A stretch of DNA of 7,027 nt from an uncultured euryarchaeote (GTDB taxonomy: Archaea > Thermoplasmatota > Poseidoniia > Poseidoniales > Thalassarchaeaceae). Each line of letters starts with the position of its first letter. Position 1 is the first letter of the stretch. The stretch is from positions 1-7,027 of the forward strand of contig CALEIW010000032.1 in NCBI GenBank assembly GCA_937876055.1, written 5' to 3'. The notes below the pieces were generated by a model. It worked only from the letters and a program-made list of their open reading frames with translations, had not been told where the DNA came from and did no database searches. Made by a program: the position numbers and the translations under genes. Shown here one piece after another: positions 1 through 6,302 of the stretch.

Positions 1-3
1 ATT

Positions 4-783
4 TTAGAAATTAAAGTCAATAATTAGAGGTGCATGATCAGAACAATCCAAACCAGCTTGACGATTTACCTCTGCCGATTCAAAGGCTGAAAAGGCTGCA
101 TCGTTAGCCAGAACATAATCGATGCGCCAACCCCTGTCTAGAGCCCTTGCTTGACCTCTATTCGACCACCAAGTGTAGGGTCCTTTTCTGTCTCCGAAGT
201 GAATTCTATGCAAATCATGCCAGCCGCTATCAAGGAAGCGGCTGAACCATTCTCTCTCATGGTCAAGGAATCCTGATGTCATACGATTTCCACTTGGATT
301 CCAAATGTCATTTTCAGTATGCGCGATATTCAAATCTCCGACCAAAACAACCGGCTCGGAAGAATTCAGATACTGTTTGGCCCAAATCAATAGATCTTCC
401 AGCCACTGGTCTTTGTAGGCCTGCCTTGCTGGGCCTGAGCCACCATTTGGCAGGTAGATATTGATGCAAGTCAACCCTCCAGATTTCGTCGTTAGGACTC
501 TTCCTTCCAAATCATCAGGATCTAACTCAGTATCGATTCCTCTTGTTATTTCTTCCATCCCAACACGAGAAAAGGAGGCGACACCCGAGTAGCCCTTTTT
601 TTCTGCAGGATGCCAAACGACTTCATGCCCAGAAGGTAATTCCCAATCCTTAGGCAATTGTTCAGGTAATGCCCTTACCTCTTGCAGAAGCCAAACATCT
701 GCATCGATTTTAGCCATCCAATCATCCATGCCTTTTCGAATCGCCGCACGAATCCCATTAACATTCCAAGTCACTACTCGCAT
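4..783 (-). CDS. xth: Exodeoxyribonuclease III / AP endonuclease (EEP family)
   Basis: This cytoplasmic DNA-repair enzyme of the ExoIII branch of the endonuclease/exonuclease/phosphatase fold cuts DNA at abasic sites and trims blocked 3' ends in base excision repair. The 259-residue protein has the usual family length and every expected motif: TWNVNGIRA at 5-13 (metal-site Asn7), LLQEVRA at 32-38 (Glu35), NIYLPNG at 108-114 (Tyr110), GDLNIAH at 149-155 (Asp150, Asn152), RIDYVL at 220-225 (Asp222) and SDHAP at 248-252 (Asp249/His250 catalytic pair). The second motif has Val where many family members have Thr (QETK). The ATG at 783 was chosen because MRVVTWNVNG is the canonical N-terminus and a GGTGAT ribosome binding site lies three bases upstream. 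The frame is open to 828, but that would add 15 atypical residues and overlap the permease gene. It is the last gene of the apparent operon, 13 bases after the permease stop. Function is confident; preferred activity (AP endonuclease or exonuclease) cannot be read from sequence. Confidence 0.95.
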   Translation of the reverse strand: MRVVTWNVNGIRAAIRKGMDDWMAKIDADVWLLQEVRALPEQLPKDWELPSGHEVVWHPAEKKGYSGVASFSRVGMEEITRGIDTELDPDDLEGRVLTTKSGGLTCINIYLPNGGSGPARQAYKDQWLEDLLIWAKQYLNSSEPVVLVGDLNIAHTENDIWNPSGNRMTSGFLDHEREWFSRFLDSGWHDLHRIHFGDRKGPYTWWSNRGQARALDRGWRIDYVLANDAAFSAFESAEVNRQAGLDCSDHAPLIIDFNF

Positions 784-786
784 CAA

Positions 787-792
787 ATCACC
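787..792 (-). promoter_or_regulatory. Ribosome binding site of the xth gene
   Basis: On the minus strand GGTGAT is followed by TTG and then the ATG at 783. It is complementary to the ATCACC part of a typical 16S rRNA 3' end. The site lies in the 13-base gap after the permease stop codon and supports the short start over the open frame that begins further upstream. Confidence 0.6.
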
Positions 793-796
793 GGTA

Positions 797-3244
797 TCAA
801 TTTGAAAATTCTTTGACCTTTTCAACAAGGTCCATTCTGTGTACTCTCCACATACCTACAGGAGTTAATGCGACCGAGATAAATAATACAATTCCAACTA
901 GGTATGAAGAAATTAAAGGATCAGCATCGACTTTGAAATAAAACGACCATTGAACTAAACTGCTAATCATCCATTGAGTTCCAAGAATTGAAAATATAGC
1001 CCCCAAAACTCCGCCTATCAAGCCAATAGCGAAGTGTTCACCAAGCATCATCGAACCAATTCTACTTATCGGTGCGCCTAGAACTCTGAGTGTTGCTAAT
1101 TCCAAATCTCGCTCTGCTAAGTTGATAATTAGAGTGTTAAACAAAACCACTATTGCGACTACAATTCCTAAAAATTGAATCGCAATGAAGAAACCTTGTT
1201 GCTGTTCCATAAGTGATTCCATCGCATCAATGGTTTGTTGTTTATCGATAATTCCAATTGACATATCTCCTAACTCATTTGTTCTGTTAAACTCCTCTGG
1301 ATAAGACAAGAATACGGAGGTTGCCTCTAGGTCGACTTCGGAAGCCAAATCTGCGCGATGGAAGTAAACTGTTCTAGCGATCTCTCCTTCCGTTATTCCA
1401 GTTATCTTGAACTCAACAAGTTGTGAACCAAATCTGATTGCCTGCACTTCTCCAACTTCCCATCCAAGGAAATGTTGTATTCCTTCGTCAACTAATACCT
1501 CTGGAGGTTCACTACCCAGGTTCGGTAAATCTCCTTCTATCAAACTCAATGTCTGCATAGCTTGGTTTCCCGAAGTAGAAAATACATCCAAACCCATTGC
1601 TGTTAATTGGCGAGAATCGCCATCAGGGTTTGCAGTTAGGGTAAGCAATAATTCGTAATCGATTGAGTTTTCTTCAGCCCATTCAACAATTTCCACTTCC
1701 ATTCCAGGATATACTATGGCCTGTTGATCCCAGTTGGAACTCTCATCAGCATTGCCGATGAAAAGATTCTCCATTGAATCCATCATAAATAGCATTGAGC
1801 CGAGAATTAGCATCGATAATCCAACTGCAAAGAAAGTGAAAGCTAAACGAATTGGTTTCCGAGTACTTGACCTAATTGTGAGGCCAATTGTGGTTGGAAG
1901 TTTAGAGGTAAATTGCTGAATTGTTTTCGATGATAACTTGACTTCGGCTTGACCTCGAAGGACTTTCAAGGGGTCTAAATTAGCAGCTTGCCAGGCAGGT
2001 CTAATTCCTGAGAACATTACGAGAAGCATAGTAATTATCGAAATTTCTAAGACTTGCATAAATGAAAAATCATCAGTTATGACAGGGATACCCATCACGG
2101 TTGTGTAGACTAGTTCCATAGCCGGAGAGCCCAAGAAAATTCCACCAATTATTCCAAGAATTGTTCCGAACATACCTATTCCCATAGGCGCTAAAACGTA
2201 AGAAGGCATTATTGCTGAACGAGGGATTCCTAACGTTCTTAGAATAGCAATTTCTCTTGCTTGAGATTGAATTAATCTTTGTAGACTCAAAAATATTGTA
2301 ATTCCAGCAACAAGTACCAACATTGCTGTGATTACTGGATATGTTTTCATCGCACCTTCCGCATCTGCCCTGAGGAATTCTACCGATTCTACGCCCGAAC
2401 GATCGTAGATTATTGCAGATTGGTCGATATCAGTAACTGTAATTGTCATCGAATCAATAATTGCAGAGAGTTCTTCGCCTTCTTTCTCATCTGTAGATTC
2501 TAAATCATATTCCGGAGTGCCAAAAACATCAATCAACAGCATATTTGCAGTTCCTGCAGATACGTTTGCTAATGCTTCTAATCCTGATGAAGTTAGGTAT
2601 CCTGTTGCAAAAGTACCAGATTCAGCGGGAACTATTGACCCTGGTGCTGCGAAATAAAGATGCATTGGGTGATACCCAAATCCTACGATTGTGAAATTCA
2701 AAGTCCCTTGACCTGCACCGATTGTAACATTATCGCCCAACTCGAAACCTAAACCCTCAACCACATGTGCATCGAGTACAATTTCATCATCTGACTCTGC
2801 TAGACGACCCTCGCAACATGAATCATCAGGCATCCAAACTCGATCGATATAGCCCTCATCGATTCCGTGCCAAACTCCTGGAACAAGCCGCTCTGAGCCA
2901 TCATCTTCGGCGGCTATCAATAAGCCCTCGAGAACTAAACGAGGTTCACATTCTACCATAGGTAATTCTGAATTTACCCATTGTAGCGAAATTTGTTCAC
3001 ATAGATTTTCAGATTCTTCTAAATCCCAAACAGCCCTTGGATTTTCAACCCAGATGTCGGCTAAATTCACCCCCTCATCAGAATCTTCATAGATTTCGGA
3101 ATACATGTTTGTTGTCATGTGTGCGTAATGGCCGAATGCTATACCCGACATCACTCCGACCATTATGATAAGTACAACTGCAACCAATCGTAACTTAGTA
3201 CGCCAAAGGCTTCGAAAAAGCCTCTTTGTCAACAGTGCTTTCAT
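797..3244 (-). CDS. Two-module FtsX-family ABC transporter permease
   Basis: This is the membrane subunit of a LolCDE/MacB/YbbAP-class ABC system, paired with the ATPase just upstream. The 815-residue protein reads as a duplicated FtsX module with eight membrane helices, N- and C-termini inside: about 18-38, a large ectodomain 39-300, helices 303-323, 345-373 and 396-416, a cytoplasmic linker, helix 465-488, a second ectodomain 489-682, then helices 684-710, 733-757 and 778-798. Both modules carry the ATPase-coupling segment after the second helix: QAREIAILRTLGIPRSAI near 328-345 and ERDLELATLRVLGAPISRI near 711-729. The first also ends in the typical AWQAANLDPLKVLRG at 417-431. Positive charge is on the predicted cytoplasmic side throughout. 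The first ectodomain contains four cysteines (82, 99 and an adjacent pair 143-144), suggesting disulfides outside the cell; the second has none. There is no lipobox. The ATG at 3244 has a strong ribosome binding site. Length and two modules resemble YbbP-type permeases more than single-module MacB or LolC/E. The substrate is unknown. Confidence 0.9.
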   Translation of the reverse strand: MKALLTKRLFRSLWRTKLRLVAVVLIIMVGVMSGIAFGHYAHMTTNMYSEIYEDSDEGVNLADIWVENPRAVWDLEESENLCEQISLQWVNSELPMVECEPRLVLEGLLIAAEDDGSERLVPGVWHGIDEGYIDRVWMPDDSCCEGRLAESDDEIVLDAHVVEGLGFELGDNVTIGAGQGTLNFTIVGFGYHPMHLYFAAPGSIVPAESGTFATGYLTSSGLEALANVSAGTANMLLIDVFGTPEYDLESTDEKEGEELSAIIDSMTITVTDIDQSAIIYDRSGVESVEFLRADAEGAMKTYPVITAMLVLVAGITIFLSLQRLIQSQAREIAILRTLGIPRSAIMPSYVLAPMGIGMFGTILGIIGGIFLGSPAMELVYTTVMGIPVITDDFSFMQVLEISIITMLLVMFSGIRPAWQAANLDPLKVLRGQAEVKLSSKTIQQFTSKLPTTIGLTIRSSTRKPIRLAFTFFAVGLSMLILGSMLFMMDSMENLFIGNADESSNWDQQAIVYPGMEVEIVEWAEENSIDYELLLTLTANPDGDSRQLTAMGLDVFSTSGNQAMQTLSLIEGDLPNLGSEPPEVLVDEGIQHFLGWEVGEVQAIRFGSQLVEFKITGITEGEIARTVYFHRADLASEVDLEATSVFLSYPEEFNRTNELGDMSIGIIDKQQTIDAMESLMEQQQGFFIAIQFLGIVVAIVVLFNTLIINLAERDLELATLRVLGAPISRIGSMMLGEHFAIGLIGGVLGAIFSILGTQWMISSLVQWSFYFKVDADPLISSYLVGIVLFISVALTPVGMWRVHRMDLVEKVKEFSN

Positions 3245-3247
3245 ATT

Positions 3248-3255
3248 ATCACCTC
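3248..3255 (-). promoter_or_regulatory. Strong ribosome binding site of the permease gene, overlapping the ATPase stop
   Basis: The minus strand reads TGAGGTGATAATATG. The first TGA is the ATPase stop codon (3256-3254), GAGGTGAT is an eight-base match to the complement of a 16S 3' end (ATCACCTC), and the final ATG is the permease start. Stop codon and ribosome binding site share bases, so ribosomes finishing the ATPase are already placed for the permease. This suggests translational coupling of the two subunits. Confidence 0.75.
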
Positions 3256-4093
3256 AAACAATTTCGTCAGAAATGACCAGACCACTATCTAGACGTATAA
3301 CCCTGGTTGCATACCGAGTAAGCGACTCATCATGAGTAACAAAAACAGTAGTGATATTTTCTGCTTCACAGGCTTTGACAAGAACTTCCATGACCATCGA
3401 AGAGGTCTTTGTGTCTAGGTTACCAGTTAATTCATCACCCAGCAATAACTTCGGTCTCTTTGCTAAACTTCTAGCAATAGCAACACGTTGTTGCTGCCCT
3501 CCACTAATCTCTGTAGGGAAACGATCAACCTCGTCTTCTAAACCAACCAGAGCCAGTAATTCTCGTGCACGCTTTTCATCTCTACCTCCCGCCAATTCTT
3601 GAATCAACAGAATATTTTCTAGCACAGTTAAATCTTGTAATAAATTGAAGAATTGGAATACGTAACCAATGTTTTCTCTTCGGAAAGAGGTGGCTTCTTC
3701 ACTAGCCTTAGCCAGAGGTCTAGAGTAAGTGAAATAATGCAAAGGATAGAAAAGTAGGCGCAAAGGAATGTTGTTCAAATTACGGAATATCTCAGCGAGT
3801 CTGCTGAATCTACCAAAGCCACTTACAGGAGGTATTGGATTCCACCATCTCGGTAGTATATCGGGAGTTCTCGGTACATCTTCGCCGGCAAATCTGTACG
3901 AGCCAGAAGTCGGGCTGTCTAATGCAGCTATACAATTTAGTAAGGTAGTTTTTCCAGAACCCGATGGTCCTAGAAGGATAATTCGTTCTCCTTCTTTGAC
4001 TTCGATATTGACTCCATCAAGCGCCTTTACAGTACCAGATACCATCTCATAATATCGCTTCATTCCTTCTATCTCTACCAAATTATTTGCCAA
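3254..4093 (-). CDS. ABC transporter ATP-binding protein, LolD/MacB/YbbA class, with a large insert
   Basis: This is the cytoplasmic ATPase that drives the FtsX permease encoded nine bases downstream. In the 279-residue form (TTG start) it shows Walker A GPSGSGKT at 42-49, the Q-loop YVFQ ending at Gln147, the signature ISGGQQQR at 196-203, Walker B LLLGDE ending in Asp220-Glu221, the D-loop NLD at 225-227 and switch His254 in VTHD. All catalytic residues are present. LDSPTSG after Walker A and LTGNLD after Walker B place it in the LolD/MacB/YbbA group; Leu replaces the usual Pro of ADEPTGNLD. The oddity is about 99 residues between Walker A and the Q-loop glutamine where LolD has about 46. 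The extra block, about 74-127, is rich in aromatic and basic residues. The frame extends to a GTG at 4102, but that codon lies inside the AGGTGAT ribosome binding site; the TTG at 4093, four bases after it, is the better start and keeps the family N-terminus (VEIEG then KRYY). Substrate unknown. Confidence 0.9.
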   Translation of the reverse strand: MANNLVEIEGMKRYYEMVSGTVKALDGVNIEVKEGERIILLGPSGSGKTTLLNCIAALDSPTSGSYRFAGEDVPRTPDILPRWWNPIPPVSGFGRFSRLAEIFRNLNNIPLRLLFYPLHYFTYSRPLAKASEEATSFRRENIGYVFQFFNLLQDLTVLENILLIQELAGGRDEKRARELLALVGLEDEVDRFPTEISGGQQQRVAIARSLAKRPKLLLGDELTGNLDTKTSSMVMEVLVKACEAENITTVFVTHDESLTRYATRVIRLDSGLVISDEIV

Positions 4094-4097
4094 TTCA

Positions 4098-4104
4098 ATC
4101 ACCT
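4098..4104 (-). promoter_or_regulatory. Ribosome binding site that decides the ATPase start
   Basis: The minus strand reads AGGTGATTGAATTG. AGGTGAT matches the same 16S-complementary sequence used by the permease and xth genes, with four bases before the TTG at 4093. The upstream in-frame GTG (4102) is part of this motif and has no motif of its own, which argues for the TTG start. Confidence 0.6.
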
Positions 4105-4128
4105 AATTTATCGCATTAAATGGATTTC

Positions 4129-6240
4129 TTACATCGAATCTGATGAACCTGCGAAGAAAGCCATAGACTCTCTGAATAATTCCTCTCTACGCTTCTTTTT
4201 ATTTCTGCCTAGGTGCAATAGTGTAAATCCAATAGCGAGTAATATCACAAATGGAATGAATGCTTCTGCGTGGTATCTTTCCATGAATTCAATAATACCC
4301 TTAGCGGTATATGCCCAGGTGAGAGATGCTGCAGTCCCTCCCATCAAACAAGCAGTTAGTACCCTTTGGAAGCGCATTCGGGCAACAAGTCCTAGCATAG
4401 CACCAACTAGAACTCCGCTAGCCATGAATGGTATCCAAACGAAGACAATTAGGAACCAGAAGCCATATTTCTCAATTCTTTGTTGATTCTTATTGGCGAT
4501 ATATTCTACACCAGAGAGAATATCTCCCATGAATGGATTTTGTAGAAGCGCTCCGGTAATTCCTCCCTGTTTTGCTACTAATGCTTGACCGACCAATTCG
4601 TCTTCCTCATCATTGGATTCTAGTTTAATTCCGCTAATTACTGGGTCCAATAATGCGCCTTTTCTAGCGATACCGTAGGCTCCTAAACTTGGATCTTCAT
4701 ACCTTCCTGCCATAGCCCTATCAGACAGAGTAGCCTTCTCATTACGAGCGCTGACTACTAGCACTCTGTCGTCAAGATACTTCTGCAAATCATTGCTTAA
4801 GTGAGCATGTAGATCCTCTTGCATATCCTGATATGTTGGCTTGAATAAGAAATAGGTAAATCGTGTGACCGGTTTGTAAATCACCCTGACAAATACTGCG
4901 TCTTCATCAGCCAATACCGCAGTTCCATAATCTACCAAATCATGTTTCTTAAACCAGCGATTTAGGCTGTTGTTCGCAGCCACCTCTAACCAGCCATATG
5001 CACTCATATTGACGAAAAATTCTGAATAATCTTCCATTAATACAGGTATTTCCCCTAAGGTCAATGAACGTCTATTTCCCTCATGAGATTCATGTATTCC
5101 TTCATCTACACATACAATTTTCATCTGAAGTGGTTTCATTTCTCCAAAGACTGCGAACTCTTCAAGCAAGCCTTTGGTTAATTCAGCACGGATATCAGAG
5201 GGCTGCTCGATTGTAGTTGAGCGAGTAGTATAGGGTACGAGAACGTCTATCGAAATAGTTCTCAATTGCATCTTTAATCTGTCCAAATCGATGTCAATAT
5301 GCAGCTTTTCTGTAGACTGTCGTAAGGTCCTAATAATCAACCTACTAAGTTGTTCATCATTCAATATATCATCCGTATCGCGATGATACATCTTGTGCAT
5401 CAATGGATATTGCACACAAAGGAAAAACAACGACATTCCGAGTGAGACCATTGCCATCCACCATGCAGGGATACCGGCACTTCCTCCTGTTAGCATAGCA
5501 GCCTCACGACCGCCTACCCATTCAGCACCCATCATTATCCAGCCCCAATTACCCAATCCTTGAATCGTCCAGCAGGACCGAGGGTCTTCATCGATAATTT
5601 CAACATGAGCGGAATTTTCTATTTCGAATTCTTTGCTAAGCAAAATCACCCCAGAAGAATCGACCAATGACTGCAAATCTTCCTGCGTCATTTCACCTAG
5701 GTTGGAGTCCGTTGTAACTTGCCAAATTGAGGCAGATGCATTGTAATGACCTTTAGCTAATTCATCGGGGTCATATTCCAGTTCTTGGTCGCCAACACCA
5801 CCTTGCAAGAAAGTAATCGATTCGGATTCCGAAATCACAATTACAATCCCGATAACTGTTTGAATTTCGGGGTCGACATTATGAGATATCACCTTGATTA
5901 CGTGACCATCAACATCGTAGAAGACGTTGAACCAAACTTCCCCTCTCTTGTCAACACATTCGCCGCCAGGATCAAGAGGTGTTGTTGAAAGTGTCTTGTC
6001 AACTACAATTGAGTCGGATGCGACCCAACCTGAGGACATTACGAAGACTCCGCCAAAGAACACAGCCCCGATAATTAATCCAGTTAGCAGAGTGTAGTCT
6101 TCGAAGGCTCCACGAAAGAATCTCTTGTCACCTTCACGCCGAGCACGAATCAAGTCTAGCTCTCTGTCGAGACTATCCTTCTCAGTCTCCTCGGCTAGCC
6201 CCGCCTCAGTCACGATGCGAAAAGACAAGGCACGGGTCAT
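4129..6240 (-). CDS. Large multi-domain membrane protein of unrecognised function
   Basis: I do not recognise this 703-residue protein as a whole. Visible parts: a charged cytoplasmic N-terminus (1-48, rich in Arg, Glu and Asp); helix 1 at about 50-72; an ectodomain of about 180 residues (73-255) with two cysteines (95 and 223) that could form a disulfide; helix 2 at about 258-282; a soluble, probably cytoplasmic domain of about 310 residues (283-591); a hydrophobic C-terminal module with segments at 592-620, 627-649 and 660-679; and a basic tail RNKKKRRE. The C-terminal part, KYGFWFLIVFVWIP then VGAMLGL, recalls from memory the second half of the small multidrug export family (COG2426/PF06695), but this is unverified. 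It is the first gene of the close cluster, 35 bases ahead of the ATPase start, so a role as partner or regulator of the ABC system is plausible but inferred. The ATG at 6240 follows an in-frame TTG; neither has a clear ribosome binding site, so the start is less certain than elsewhere. Confidence 0.8.
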   Translation of the reverse strand: MTRALSFRIVTEAGLAEETEKDSLDRELDLIRARREGDKRFFRGAFEDYTLLTGLIIGAVFFGGVFVMSSGWVASDSIVVDKTLSTTPLDPGGECVDKRGEVWFNVFYDVDGHVIKVISHNVDPEIQTVIGIVIVISESESITFLQGGVGDQELEYDPDELAKGHYNASASIWQVTTDSNLGEMTQEDLQSLVDSSGVILLSKEFEIENSAHVEIIDEDPRSCWTIQGLGNWGWIMMGAEWVGGREAAMLTGGSAGIPAWWMAMVSLGMSLFFLCVQYPLMHKMYHRDTDDILNDEQLSRLIIRTLRQSTEKLHIDIDLDRLKMQLRTISIDVLVPYTTRSTTIEQPSDIRAELTKGLLEEFAVFGEMKPLQMKIVCVDEGIHESHEGNRRSLTLGEIPVLMEDYSEFFVNMSAYGWLEVAANNSLNRWFKKHDLVDYGTAVLADEDAVFVRVIYKPVTRFTYFLFKPTYQDMQEDLHAHLSNDLQKYLDDRVLVVSARNEKATLSDRAMAGRYEDPSLGAYGIARKGALLDPVISGIKLESNDEEDELVGQALVAKQGGITGALLQNPFMGDILSGVEYIANKNQQRIEKYGFWFLIVFVWIPFMASGVLVGAMLGLVARMRFQRVLTACLMGGTAASLTWAYTAKGIIEFMERYHAEAFIPFVILLAIGFTLLHLGRNKKKRREELFRESMAFFAGSSDSM

Positions 6241-6247
6241 CAACCCG
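6233..6247 (-). repeat. Small inverted repeat enclosing the start codon of the membrane-protein gene
   Basis: CGGGT and ACCCG form a perfect five-base stem around a five-base loop. On the mRNA the loop contains the ATG at 6240. Such a stem could limit ribosome access, but at five pairs it could also occur by chance. Confidence 0.35.
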
Positions 6248-6261
6248 CCGGTCTTGAAACC

Positions 6262-6280
6262 CGAGTTCCTACGGAACTCG
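6262..6280. repeat. Perfect eight-base inverted repeat in the gap before the membrane-protein gene
   Basis: CGAGTTCC and GGAACTCG are perfect reverse complements separated by three bases (TAC on the plus strand). The repeat lies in the 62-base gap between the EF-hand gene stop and the membrane-protein ATG, about 22 bases upstream of that ATG. No T-run follows on either strand, so it does not look like an intrinsic terminator. It could be an operator for a dimeric regulator or an mRNA hairpin. The same bases can also be read as an open frame continuous with the downstream gene. Confidence 0.5.
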
Positions 6281-6302
6281 TCATAAGTGGCTAATTATGA
6301 AT

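Noticed and set aside
276..464. Plus-strand open frame inside xth
   Set aside because: It lies opposite a well-conserved gene with all catalytic motifs and has no recognisable features of its own.
784..828. N-terminal extension of xth to an upstream ATG
   Set aside because: It would overlap the permease gene and add 15 residues not seen in the family, while the MRVVTWNVNG start has a ribosome binding site.
3768..4052. Plus-strand open frame of 94 codons opposite the ATPase
   Set aside because: It is antisense to the Walker A region and the insert, with no independent coding evidence. The ATPase frame is certain on both sides.
6244..6275. tRNA-like T-arm (GGTTTCAAGACC on the minus strand) in the gap
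   Set aside because: There is no acceptor stem, anticodon arm or room for a full tRNA. The resemblance is limited to a few bases.
6262..6280. Intrinsic terminator for the EF-hand gene
   Set aside because: The stem is good, but neither strand has a T-run after it.
6289..6299. TATA-like archaeal promoter (CATAATTAGCC on the minus strand) for the membrane-protein cluster
   Set aside because: The AT-rich element is short, has no clear BRE-like purine stretch, and would place the transcript start inside the inverted repeat. It is too weak to list as a feature.
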